Positions 1 to 8,482 of a DNA stretch of 64,000 bases are shown piece after piece (positions within the stretch are counted from its first letter, which is position 1; each line of letters begins with the position of its first letter). A program made the translations under genes and the position numbers. The DNA is from an uncultured Planctomycetaceae bacterium (GTDB lineage: Bacteria > Planctomycetota > Planctomycetia > Planctomycetales > Planctomycetaceae). The stretch covers positions 1 through 64,000 of the forward strand of contig CAIOTJ010000033.1 of the NCBI GenBank assembly GCA_903861195.1, written 5' to 3'. Below the pieces are notes generated by a model, which searched no databases, had not been told where the DNA came from, and worked only from the letters and a program-made list of their open reading frames with translations.

Positions 1-71
1 GGCTTGGGGTCGGCCTGCAGTGTGTGGGGAACCAACAGCCCGGCAAGAAGGCACGGAATGAGGCGGTTCAT
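1..71 (-). CDS. N-terminal fragment of a secreted protein (runs off the window)
   Basis: Reading leftward from an ATG at 69-71 gives an open frame to the window edge, starting MNRLIPCLLAGLLVPHTLQA then DPK. This has a short basic start, a hydrophobic core and an A-x-A-like end, as in a Sec signal peptide. Only 23 codons are visible, so no function can be given. No Shine-Dalgarno sequence is seen upstream; the + strand there is purine-rich, so the minus strand is pyrimidine-rich. The call rests only on the signal-peptide look and the open frame. Confidence 0.45.
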   Translation of the reverse strand, partial: MNRLIPCLLAGLLVPHTLQADPK

Positions 72-341
72 GGGCGGAGGGAGAAAGGGGAGGGGGGAAT
101 TTTGACGACCGGCTTCACTTGGTTGTTACGCCCGCCGAAGTGAACATGCTGGATGCACATCCTCAGGACTTTAGGGGAGGGGGCAACGAGGATGCAACAT
201 CTGGGCTCGCGGCGATGACAGTCTCTCACCGACTGCCGCTGACCCGTCGGTGGGCATCCTTGGTCCGAATCCTGAGGGACATCCGCAAGGTTGGGACGAC
301 TCCCCACGCGAGGCTGGCATCGGTCACCATCGTCGAGGTCT

Positions 342-358
342 GCCCGGGGACCCCGGGC
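342..358 (-). terminator. GC-rich hairpin just downstream of nadA
   Basis: Arms GCCCGGG and CCCGGGC with a 3-base loop form a perfect 7-bp stem beginning 4 bases past the nadA stop. There is no clear T-run after it on the minus strand, so it may be a weak or factor-assisted terminator or only a transcript-end stabiliser. Confidence 0.35.
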
Positions 359-361
359 ACT

Positions 362-1354
362 CTATTTCAGCAGGCTGCGTTCCAACACCTCTCGGGCCTT
401 CTCGAAGTAGGGCTGCCAGGTGATTTCGGGGCGGCCATCGCGTAGACAATCCCGAACCTTTTGCAGTGTGTTGCGGGCCATATGCGGGCAACGATTGCAG
501 GCGCAGGTCTTCCCGTCAGAAGCCATGATTCCTGGAACAGGAATGTAGGTGTGCTGCGGTGCCAGTTTTTGCAGCGGGTGGATCATCGTGGCTTCGGTGG
601 CCACCAGGAACAGCTTCGGTTCAGCCAGAGAGGCGACATACTGCCGCATTTTCTCCGTCCCGCCGATGAAGTCGGCATGTTCCAGAATGGCGTGGGGGCA
701 CTCGGGGTGGGCGATGACCAGACTGTGCGGATTGTTCTTCTTCGCCCGCAACAGGTCTTGGACGCTGAAGATCTCATGCACCTGGCAAGCCCCGGGCCAG
801 AGAATCATTTTGCGACCGGTGACTTCCGACAGGTAGCGGCCCAGGTGCTGGTCGGGAACGAACAGGATTTCCTTGTCTGGAGGGACCCGATCGATAATCT
901 CACGAGCGTTTCCGCTGGTCACAATCCAGTCGCACAGACTCTTGGTGGCGGCCGTCGTATTGATATAGGCAACTGTCTGAAAGTCGTGTCCCTGTGAACG
1001 CAATTGAGCCTGGTACGCCGCCAGGCTGGGGGCCGGGCAGCTATCGGCCAGTGAGCAACCAGCCTGGAGATCGGGAATCAAGATGGTCTTTTGGGGGCTG
1101 AGAATTTTCGCGGATTCCCCCATGAAATGGACCCCGGCGAAGACAATGGTCGAGGCACTGGCCCGAACTGCATCGCGGGCCAATTTCAGACTGTCGCCAG
1201 TATGGTCGGCAATGTCCTGGATCTCGCCATCGACATAGAAATGCGCGAGAATCACCGCGTCCCGTTCCTTCTTCAGGCGGTCGATCTCGTCCATCAGGTC
1301 GAGAGGATCTTCCCAGGAAATGGACGGGGAGGTCGTGGGCAGCGAGAGCGACAT
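362..1354 (-). CDS. nadA: Quinolinate synthase NadA
   Basis: NadA condenses iminoaspartate (made by NadB) with dihydroxyacetone phosphate to give quinolinate, the precursor of the NAD pyridine ring. It is a cytosolic 4Fe-4S enzyme. The product matches over its full length: an early [19 protein letters not shown] block, then [10 protein letters not shown], a middle GACQVHE and a late CACNRCPHM, which together supply the three cluster cysteines. I chose the ATG at 1354 (330 residues, MSLSLPTT) because GGAG lies 5 bases upstream of it; a frame-open start at 1435 would add 27 non-conserved residues. nadB and nadC are not adjacent. The gene is divergent from the NRAMP-like transporter. Confidence 0.95.
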   Translation of the reverse strand: MSLSLPTTSPSISWEDPLDLMDEIDRLKKERDAVILAHFYVDGEIQDIADHTGDSLKLARDAVRASASTIVFAGVHFMGESAKILSPQKTILIPDLQAGCSLADSCPAPSLAAYQAQLRSQGHDFQTVAYINTTAATKSLCDWIVTSGNAREIIDRVPPDKEILFVPDQHLGRYLSEVTGRKMILWPGACQVHEIFSVQDLLRAKKNNPHSLVIAHPECPHAILEHADFIGGTEKMRQYVASLAEPKLFLVATEATMIHPLQKLAPQHTYIPVPGIMASDGKTCACNRCPHMARNTLQKVRDCLRDGRPEITWQPYFEKAREVLERSLLK

Positions 1355-1519
1355 GGGGACTCCGGAAGTGACGGCAGCGAGTTCCGCCAAAATCGGAAAC
1401 GGGACTCCGTTGTTGTCGACAGGAACCCGCTCCAACCGTCGGATCGAAAACGGCTGAGAGGATTATATGGGGGAAATGGATCTCGGGTGAATGGCTTGCC
1501 CCAGAGCGGGAGCGCCGCG

Positions 1520-3025
1520 ATGATGCCGCCCGTTTTGCCGAACTCCCCACTCTCCCCCCTGACGGTGCGCGCCGCCATGTCATCGGAAACGAGCTACGAT
1601 CCCTACGCGATGCCCGATGATGCCGTTCAGGCGGCCCCCGTATCGCTCTGGTCGGCCCTGCAGCAGATCGGTCCCGGGATCATTCTGGCAGGGTCGATCG
1701 TCGGATCAGGCGAATTGATCGCCACAACGTCGCTGGGGGCCGATTGGGGATTTACCTTTCTTTGGCTGATTCTGGCCAGTTGTGTCATCAAGGTGTTCGT
1801 CCAGGTCGAACTGGGACGCTATGCCCTGTCCTCCGGGAAGCCGACCCTGGGGTTTATGAATGAACTTCCTGGCCCGAGGTTGTGGGTGCATTGGACCGTC
1901 TGGTGGTGGTTTTTCATGCTGCTGGCCACCGTGGTGCAGTTGGGAGCCATGGTGGGAGGTGTCGGTCAGGCTCTGAATATGGCGTTTCCCAGGGTGTCTC
2001 CCGCATTGGTTGAGTGGCTCGGTGGCAATTCTTCTCTGGGAGGATGGCTGGCGCAGCATCCTGAAAATCCCTGGGGAATTCTGACGGCATTCGCCGCCGT
2101 GGCCCTGTTGTTGTCGGGGGGCTATCAGATGCTCGAGCGGTTCACAACCGTGTTGGTCGCTGGGGTGACTGCGGTGACGACCCTGTGCGTTTTGTTGCTG
2201 CCGGCCAGTGGTCATCCGATTCCTCTGGACGAGGTGGCCGAGGGATTGAAAGGGCATGTCCCGGCGGATCCCAAGGCGCTCGCCGCCGCATTCGCGGCGT
2301 TTGGCATCACGGGAGTGGGTGCGGCCGAACTCTTCTCCTATCCCTACTGGTGCCTCGAGAAAGGCTACGCGCGGGCCGTGGGCCGCAATTCGCCCGACCA
2401 ATCCTGGGTGGATCGTGCCAAAGGCTGGATGCGGGTGATGCAATTGGATGCCTGGGCCAGCATGATCGTATTCACTCTCGCCACGGTTTCGTTCTATTTC
2501 CTGGGAGCCACGGTGCTGCATCCCGATCCCGCACTGCGGCCCTCGGGTCCCAAGGTGATCGAAGTGCTGTCTCAGATGTACGAGCCTGCATTTGGATCCT
2601 GGACGAAGCTGGTGTTTCTGGTGGGGGCTTGGGCGGTACTGTTCAAGACGCTGTACATTGCCTCGGCGGGACATGCCCGGTTGACTGCGGACTTTTTCAG
2701 CTTGTCCGGGTTTCTCACATATCCCAGTGCCCACTACCGGGCACGCATCATTCGCGGTCTGTGTGTTTTCTATCCCCTGCTGGCTCTGACCTTTTATCTC
2801 ATTCTGGGGGATGCCAAGGCTATGGTGAACTTCGGGGGGTTCGTTCAGGGGATCACGTTGCCCGTGATTTCGGGGGCCGCCCTCTATCTGCGGTATTTCA
2901 AAACGGATCGTCGCATTTCTCCGGTCTGGTGGTGGGACCTGCTGCTTTGGGTGGCAGTGATCAGCCTGACAGTTCTGGCGGGTTGGGCAGCATTCGATTA
3001 CTTCAGAAAACTTCTGTTTTCCTGA
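1520..3025 (+). CDS. NRAMP-like membrane transporter with altered metal-site motifs
   Basis: About eleven hydrophobic segments over 501 residues, with the NRAMP-type opening [20 protein letters not shown]. This is an inner-membrane transporter of the NRAMP/SLC11 superfamily. In classical NRAMPs helix 1 carries D-P-G-N and helix 6 carries M-P-H. Here the helix-1 position reads G-S-G-E-L and the helix-6 position reads G-V-G-A-A-E-L, so the usual Mn/Fe ligands are absent and the substrate cannot be assumed. The start is uncertain: ATG 1520 has GGGAG 7 bases upstream, while ATG 1577 gives a shorter start ([10 protein letters not shown]) without a clear ribosome site. The aminotransferase gene follows after about 200 bases. 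Confidence 0.8.
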   Translation: MMPPVLPNSPLSPLTVRAAMSSETSYDPYAMPDDAVQAAPVSLWSALQQIGPGIILAGSIVGSGELIATTSLGADWGFTFLWLILASCVIKVFVQVELGRYALSSGKPTLGFMNELPGPRLWVHWTVWWWFFMLLATVVQLGAMVGGVGQALNMAFPRVSPALVEWLGGNSSLGGWLAQHPENPWGILTAFAAVALLLSGGYQMLERFTTVLVAGVTAVTTLCVLLLPASGHPIPLDEVAEGLKGHVPADPKALAAAFAAFGITGVGAAELFSYPYWCLEKGYARAVGRNSPDQSWVDRAKGWMRVMQLDAWASMIVFTLATVSFYFLGATVLHPDPALRPSGPKVIEVLSQMYEPAFGSWTKLVFLVGAWAVLFKTLYIASAGHARLTADFFSLSGFLTYPSAHYRARIIRGLCVFYPLLALTFYLILGDAKAMVNFGGFVQGITLPVISGAALYLRYFKTDRRISPVWWWDLLLWVAVISLTVLAGWAAFDYFRKLLFS

Positions 3026-3234
3026 GCTCCACGGATTGGGAAACGAAGTCCCCGGATGGAGTTGCGCGCAGTGCGGGGGCCAACAAGTGGAGAAACTGGA
3101 TAGAAAGCGTCGATATTCTCACTACAGTCTTCCCCCGTGGCGAAACCGTGCTGTTCGGAAGTTTCGAATCACGGTACGATGAGAGAGCCGATTGCTCCGG
3201 CAGCCTTCTTCAGACCAGTCGTCCATCTTCGACC

Positions 3235-4467
3235 ATGCGCAGCGAATCCGAGACACCCCAGTCGGACAATCCTTTTTCCATCCCGGTGGCGAGCCGCATG
3301 CGGCGGCTGCCTCCCTACCTCTTCGGCAAGATCAACAAGCTGAAGTATGAGAAGCGGGTGGCCGGCGTCGACGTCATCGACCTGGGGATGGGAAATCCCA
3401 CCGATCCGCCAGATCCGATGATCAGTGAAAAGCTGGCGGATGCCCTGCAGGATCCCAAGAACCACCGCTACTCGGTTTCGACGGGCATCACGAATCTCCG
3501 CAAGGAAGTCGCGCTGCGCTACAACAAGCGGTACGGTGTGCGTCTCGATCCCAATTCGGAGGTCATCGCCACCATTGGATCCAAGGAGGGCTTCAGCCAC
3601 ATGTGCCTGGCCCTGATGGGACCGGGTGATACAGCGATTGTGCCCTCGCCCTATTTCCCCATCCACGTCTACGCCGTGGTCCTGGCGTCCGGAAATGTCA
3701 TCACACTCGATGTGCGCGATCCCGAGAAATACCTCGAGAACATCGCGTATACCTGCGAGCACATCTATCCGCGGCCCAAGGTGGTCATCGCCAATTTTCC
3801 GCACAATCCATCCTCGACCGTGATCGAACAGGATTTCTTCGTCGAACTGGTTCGGCTGGCGAAGAAATACGAGTTCCTGGTTCTTTCCGACTTCGCCTAC
3901 GCGGATATCTGCTACGACGGCTACAAGGCTCCAAGTTTCCTGGCGACCCCCGGAGCCAAGGATGTGGGAGTGGAGTTTACGACGATGAGCAAGAGCTACA
4001 GCATGGCCGGTTGGCGGATCGGCTTCTGCTGCGGTAACGCCGAGATGGTCCGGGCGCTGGGAACCATCAAAGGCTATTACGATTACGGGATTTTCCAGGC
4101 GATCCAGATCGCGGCGATCATTGCGATGCGCCACTGTGATTCGGCCATCGACACCCTGTCCGCCGAATACCAGGAGCGGCGGGACGTGCTGGTTGAGGGA
4201 TTGGAGAGACAGGGATGGGAGATCGGCCGCCCCAAGGCAGGGATGTTTGTGTGGGCGAAGATCCCCGAACCCTGGGCCGAAATGGGTTCCATTGACCTCG
4301 CCATGAAGCTGCTGGACGAGGCGGGTGTTGCCGTCAGTCCCGGAAGGGGATTTGGCGATGATGGAGAAGGGTATCTGCGTCTGGCGCTGGTCGAAAATCA
4401 GCAGCGATTGCGACAGGCCGTGCGGGAAATTGGCCGCTGTCTCAAGCGGGAACCCCAAAAGATCTGA
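3235..4467 (+). CDS. alaC: PLP-dependent aminotransferase, AlaC type
   Basis: A 410-residue class I/II aminotransferase. It resembles E. coli AlaC (glutamate-pyruvate transaminase) from the RRLPPYLF start through [57 protein letters not shown] and WAKIPEP. Lys253 in SKSYSMAG should bind PLP. The closely related LL-diaminopimelate aminotransferase group shares many of these motifs, so pyruvate/alanine is the most likely but not the only substrate. The ATG at 3235 starts where family homology starts; the frame is open much further upstream, but that part is antisense-like noise overlapping the transporter. It is convergent with the oxidoreductase at 4605. Confidence 0.88.
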   Translation: MRSESETPQSDNPFSIPVASRMRRLPPYLFGKINKLKYEKRVAGVDVIDLGMGNPTDPPDPMISEKLADALQDPKNHRYSVSTGITNLRKEVALRYNKRYGVRLDPNSEVIATIGSKEGFSHMCLALMGPGDTAIVPSPYFPIHVYAVVLASGNVITLDVRDPEKYLENIAYTCEHIYPRPKVVIANFPHNPSSTVIEQDFFVELVRLAKKYEFLVLSDFAYADICYDGYKAPSFLATPGAKDVGVEFTTMSKSYSMAGWRIGFCCGNAEMVRALGTIKGYYDYGIFQAIQIAAIIAMRHCDSAIDTLSAEYQERRDVLVEGLERQGWEIGRPKAGMFVWAKIPEPWAEMGSIDLAMKLLDEAGVAVSPGRGFGDDGEGYLRLALVENQQRLRQAVREIGRCLKREPQKI

Positions 4468-4604
4468 CGGGTTGGCGGCGGCTTTGTTTCGTTGGAATGG
4501 AAGAACGGACGGCGACGGTCAGCTTGGTCGTGTGTCATCTGGCCGATCGGAGACGGGACCTCCGCGTCGCAAGCTGACGCAGGGAAGGTTCCGGTGGGGC
4601 GGAG

Positions 4605-5588
4605 TCAGCCCTGCTCGACAATGACGTCGCATTCCCGATCTGAGGAAGACAGTATGGCGTCGGTCAGGTCCCGAACTGCCAGGGCGACTTTGGGTGGGGC
4701 CGGGTTCGGCGACCTTCCCGCGAGCATCTCGGCGAAAGCCGCAGTCGGACTCGAGTCGGGCTTGCCCACTGGAACGGGTGCGACCTGATTGTCTCGGGCG
4801 AGGAGGAGTTCGCCGGGACGGACAATGAGATCTCCAGCCGACCCATGCAGGCGGAATTCCTCGAAATAATGGTGGGCATTGCCCGTCAGTAGTACGGTGG
4901 CCCTGACGCCATTCTCGAGTTCGATCCAGGCCTGGGTGGTCACGGGGACATTCCAGTCCGCGTTGTGGCAACGGGCCAACACTCGGACTGGGCGCAGTCC
5001 CGTCAAGAACGCGAGCATGTCGATCTTATGGCTTCCCGCATCACCCAGGAATCCTCCCGGGTTTTGGTGCGGGTCATTCCTCCAGGTTCCACCGATGGTC
5101 TGTGCCCACCGTTCGGTGTTGATCAGCGAGAGCGATTGCAGCCGCCCGATCGCTCCCTGACTCAACAGTTCCCGCGCGGTTTGAAACACCGCGGATTGCC
5201 GTCTCTGGTAGGCAATCATGACAGGCGGGCTGTGGCTGGCCAACCGCAGGATTTCCTGCAGGCGCTCGCGGGTATCGACCAAGGGTTTTTCGCAGAGCAC
5301 CGGGAGACCAGCATGCCAAAGTTCAATCAATTGGTTGAAATGCTGGTCGGTGGGAGTACAAATCAACGCCGCATCAAACGGGTTTGCCCGCAGTGCTTCC
5401 GTCAGGTTCTGGTAGTGCCGGGCGTTACCGGAGGTTTGGGTGACAAGCTGTGCCATCCGGAGGGGATCCGGATCGACCAGTCCGGTCACATGAAATGCCC
5501 GGTTTTGACGGAGGTGGTCAAGGTGCAACCGGGCGATTTGGCCGCAACCGATCAACAGCAGTGACGGAGTCGCAGCGTGGCAAGCCAT
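4605..5588 (-). CDS. Gfo/Idh/MocA-family NAD(P)-dependent oxidoreductase
   Basis: A 327-residue protein with an N-terminal Rossmann fold (LLLIGCGQIARLHLDHL), the family EKP motif (CEKPLVDTRERLQEIL) and a C-terminal alpha/beta domain with GDAGSHKIDML, where the His and Asp are typical of the active site. Members act on sugars, inositols or related polyols. Nothing in the sequence fixes the substrate; planctomycetes hold many paralogues. ATG 5588 (MACHAATPS) is chosen because the nucleotide-binding strand follows at once; a frame-open ATG at 5636 would add 16 residues. Confidence 0.88.
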   Translation of the reverse strand: MACHAATPSLLLIGCGQIARLHLDHLRQNRAFHVTGLVDPDPLRMAQLVTQTSGNARHYQNLTEALRANPFDAALICTPTDQHFNQLIELWHAGLPVLCEKPLVDTRERLQEILRLASHSPPVMIAYQRRQSAVFQTARELLSQGAIGRLQSLSLINTERWAQTIGGTWRNDPHQNPGGFLGDAGSHKIDMLAFLTGLRPVRVLARCHNADWNVPVTTQAWIELENGVRATVLLTGNAHHYFEEFRLHGSAGDLIVRPGELLLARDNQVAPVPVGKPDSSPTAAFAEMLAGRSPNPAPPKVALAVRDLTDAILSSSDRECDVIVEQG

Positions 5589-5709
5589 GATTTCGAGTCC
5601 GGTGAGTATTGATGGAAGAGGGGGGGAAAACCGCACCCACGGGGCGGTTGCAATCAGGCGCGAGCCTGTGGAGTGACTTGGCCAAGCCGGAAATTCAGGG
5701 AGAGCTGGA

Positions 5710-6369
5710 ATGCGTGCCCGGGTTTATTTGTTCGACATTGACGGAACGTTGTTGCAGACGGGCGGGGCGGGATGGCGGGCTTTGACCGGGGCCATGAGGG
5801 AACAATTTGGTGTCCAGGAGTTGGCAGGAATTGAACTGCGGGGGAGGACCGATTATGCCATCGTGGGAGACCTGTTGCGAATAGCCCGTGTGCCAACTGG
5901 TCCACAGAGCCGTCAACGGCTGCTGAAGTCTTATCATGAACGGCTCTGCGCGGAATTGCAGAAAGGTGTGGGGGCCGTGCTCCCCGGAGTCTGGGAGGTC
6001 TTGGATCGTCTTTGCAGCGAGCCTCAGGCCGTGCTCGGAGTCTTGACAGGAAATGGGCTCCAGGGAGCAGAAATCAAACTGCGGCATTTCGGACTGCAGG
6101 AGCGGTTTTCGATCGGAGTCTATGGTGATCGACACGAGCATCGAACCGACCTCGCACGCGATGCCCTGGGGATCTTAAGACAACAAGTGGGGGCTGATCT
6201 GGAAGGGGGGCACGTCTGCATCATTGGGGATACACCGTCCGATGTGGAATGTGCTCTGGCGATTGAAGCCCGGGCGGTGGCCGTGACCACGGGGGGATTT
6301 GCCGGTGAAGAATTGGTCGCTGCGGGAGCGCATCTGGTCTTGAACAATTTGACCGAGTGGCCTCGCTGA
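5710..6369 (+). CDS. HAD-superfamily hydrolase (phosphatase-like)
   Basis: A 219-residue cytosolic HAD hydrolase. Motif I is FDIDGTLL (nucleophile Asp9, acid Asp11), motif II is in GVLTGNG and motif IV is GDTPSDVECA. A helical cap lies between motifs I and II (about residues 18-85), which marks subclass IA and small phosphorylated substrates, phosphoglycolate-phosphatase style. The specific substrate is not readable. The ATG sits shortly after GGGAGAG at 5699-5705. It is divergent from the oxidoreductase across about 120 bases. Confidence 0.85.
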   Translation: MRARVYLFDIDGTLLQTGGAGWRALTGAMREQFGVQELAGIELRGRTDYAIVGDLLRIARVPTGPQSRQRLLKSYHERLCAELQKGVGAVLPGVWEVLDRLCSEPQAVLGVLTGNGLQGAEIKLRHFGLQERFSIGVYGDRHEHRTDLARDALGILRQQVGADLEGGHVCIIGDTPSDVECALAIEARAVAVTTGGFAGEELVAAGAHLVLNNLTEWPR

Positions 6370-6624
6370 GACTCGGTCTTCAAGAGTTGTGACCAGTCTG
6401 CACGGTTCTTTGGCGAGTTGGGACAGTGTTTGGAAAGCGACTGCCTCCGAGGGGGGAGGGTCGCGGGATACTGATTTCGACGGAATCATCAGAGGAATGA
6501 CTTTTCGTTCCCATCTCAGTCTTTCGAAATGTTTACCATCTGTACACCTGGGACGCTTGACGCTGCTGGGAGGTGGATCGACAATTAACGAGGTTGCTGG
6601 CGATTCCCGACTCGGAGAAGTTCG

Positions 6625-7296
6625 ATGCGCAGATTGTCCGTTTGGTTGATGGGCACTGTTTTGGTTGTGACGGCCCCCCAGTCGTACGCGAAGGAAGTGT
6701 CTGGCGACTACATTGAAGCCAGAACTTGCGACGTGTACACGGGTCCCTGTTTTGCCAATGGTGAAGTGGGGATTTCTGGTCGCAAGGCGGTGTTGGGTTG
6801 GAAAGTTGACACGGGATCGTGGCAGGGTGTGGCGCTGGATGGTTTAGCCGTCGCCGTGGTGATCTCCGCGAACGACACCTTGGGGATTGGTGGAAGTTTT
6901 TACACGAATCCGACCGAGATTGAAGCGATTGTGATTTTCGATGAAAGAGCCTCGGCAAACCAACGAGACGCCCTGGAGTCGTTGTTTTTGGAGTCAGTCA
7001 AGGGATGGACGCCGAAAATCGTGGGGCGTCGATCGGCTCCCATGTCTCTGAAGTCGGACCATCTTTCGGGGGTTGGCGAATTCGAAGTCAAGGATCTGGT
7101 CCGGATCCAGACCCGGCAGTTGAGCAAGCGGGATTGCGTGTGTTCCAACGAGGTGGTGTTTTACCCCCCGTTGGCCGGGGTTGAAAATTCGCAGCCTGTG
7201 TTCACCCGCAAATTGTCCTACTCGGGCAATGCTGGTGGTGGTCAATGGAATTCGGTGAATCGTCGGAGTGCGTTTTTGGCGACTTTTCAGAAATAG
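6625..7296 (+). CDS. Secreted DUF1326-type protein
   Basis: A 223-residue protein with a Sec signal peptide (residues 1-22, MRRLSVWLMG...SYA). The mature part opens with VSGDYIEARTCDVYTGPCF, then GWKVDTGSWQGVALDGLAVAVV and IFDERASANQRDALESLF, the run of motifs seen in DUF1326 proteins. The molecular role of that family is unknown to me. Cysteines at the CDVYTGPC position could bind a metal, but this is inference. GGAGAAG lies just upstream of the ATG. About 160 bases separate it from the exosortase gene, so co-transcription is possible. Confidence 0.75.
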   Translation: MRRLSVWLMGTVLVVTAPQSYAKEVSGDYIEARTCDVYTGPCFANGEVGISGRKAVLGWKVDTGSWQGVALDGLAVAVVISANDTLGIGGSFYTNPTEIEAIVIFDERASANQRDALESLFLESVKGWTPKIVGRRSAPMSLKSDHLSGVGEFEVKDLVRIQTRQLSKRDCVCSNEVVFYPPLAGVENSQPVFTRKLSYSGNAGGGQWNSVNRRSAFLATFQK

Positions 7297-7455
7297 GTTG
7301 AGCAGGAGGATTGCCTGGTCCTTGGGGGGGACTGTGGTGTCGTCGGAGAAGCAATTGATCCGACGATGTGAGGGGAGCGGATCGCTTGGAGCGGTTCGTC
7401 ACTGATGAGTGACCGGTTGATGCCCGATTGACCGAATGGATCAGGAGAAGTTGTG

Positions 7456-8379
7456 ATGTCCGTGGCGGCGACTGCAGTTGACGAGCGTTCAATCCTGGAG
7501 CGTCTGGGGACGAAGAATCTGCTCATTTTTGGGGTCCTGTTGGCCTCAATTCTGGCTGTGTTCTTCCCCACGCTGGAAAAGTTGTCGCAGCGGTGGAATT
7601 CGGACCCGCAGTATTCCCACGGCTACCTGGTTCCTTTTTTCAGTTTGTTTCTGGCTTGGAGTCGCCGCTCGACTTTGCCAACTTCCGGGTTACGACTGCG
7701 AATCCTGGGATTTGTGATTGTGGGTTTGGCGGTGGGAATCAAGATTGCGGCCGAAACGGCCAATTTCGATCTGGTGGAGGATTCGTCGCTCGTTTTGGCG
7801 ATTGCTGGAGCTACTTTGGCGTCCTTTGGGTGGGACGTCTTCAAATGGGCCTTGGCACCGCTGTTGTTTCTGCTGTTGATGGTGCCGTTGCCAGACGCCG
7901 TGTCTAAGTTTGCCCGCAAGCCCCTGCGTCGGTTGGGAACTTTGGCTGGCGTGGTGTTGATGCAGGTGATGGGGTTGGCGGCCTTTGCCAGCGGTAACAC
8001 CATTGAGTTGGCGAATGGCAGTCGGGTCGGGGTGGCCGAGGCCTGCAGTGGACTGCGGATGCTGATGGTGTTCGTAGCCTTGGCTGTGGCGATGGCCTTG
8101 CTGTCGGAGAGGCCAATTTGGGAACGCCTGATTCTGGTGGTGAGTTCAGTGCCGATTGCCTTGATCTCAAACATTTTGAGGATTGTGGCGACTGGAGTCC
8201 TGTATTCCCAAGTTGAAGACGAGGGTGTCCGAGAAATGGCGCACGACGTGTTTGGATGGGCGATGATGCCATTGGGACTGGTGCTTTTGATGGGGGTCTC
8301 GTGGATCCTTTCGCACCTTCTGATTGTGGAACAGGATCGGCCTTTGACGGTGGAATCGCGTTCGGCGCGGGCCTCTTGA
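7456..8379 (+). CDS. Exosortase (Xrt family transpeptidase)
   Basis: A 307-residue polytopic inner-membrane protein with the exosortase catalytic set in order: Cys197 in AEACSGLRML, Arg242 in SNILRI and His263 in MAHDVFGW. An early RWNSDPQYSHGYLVPF block is also typical. Exosortases cleave and transfer proteins that carry a C-terminal PEP-CTERM tail; a protein with such a tail lies at 60562. The subclass is uncertain: a planctomycete type (XrtU-like) seems more likely than XrtA, although several neighbours are of XrtA-associated families. The start is the ATG at 7456, with AGGAGAAG five bases upstream; a GTG just before it is less likely. The EPS genes follow. Confidence 0.92.
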   Translation: MSVAATAVDERSILERLGTKNLLIFGVLLASILAVFFPTLEKLSQRWNSDPQYSHGYLVPFFSLFLAWSRRSTLPTSGLRLRILGFVIVGLAVGIKIAAETANFDLVEDSSLVLAIAGATLASFGWDVFKWALAPLLFLLLMVPLPDAVSKFARKPLRRLGTLAGVVLMQVMGLAAFASGNTIELANGSRVGVAEACSGLRMLMVFVALAVAMALLSERPIWERLILVVSSVPIALISNILRIVATGVLYSQVEDEGVREMAHDVFGWAMMPLGLVLLMGVSWILSHLLIVEQDRPLTVESRSARAS

Positions 8380-8482
8380 AGGACGGCGGTGAGTTCGTGG
8401 ACCTGTTGTCTTGTTTAGACAGGGTCGGTTTCGGATCGGGATCCGGAACAGTTTGTTCAAACTGTGTGGGAAGTGGTTGCTC

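Noticed and set aside
2185-3234. Upstream extension of the aminotransferase frame
   Set aside because: It lies within the transporter gene and shows no homology-like sequence; the true start is at 3235.
3169-4458. 429-codon open frame on the minus strand opposite alaC
   Set aside because: Antisense shadow; the aminotransferase on the + strand has complete motifs.
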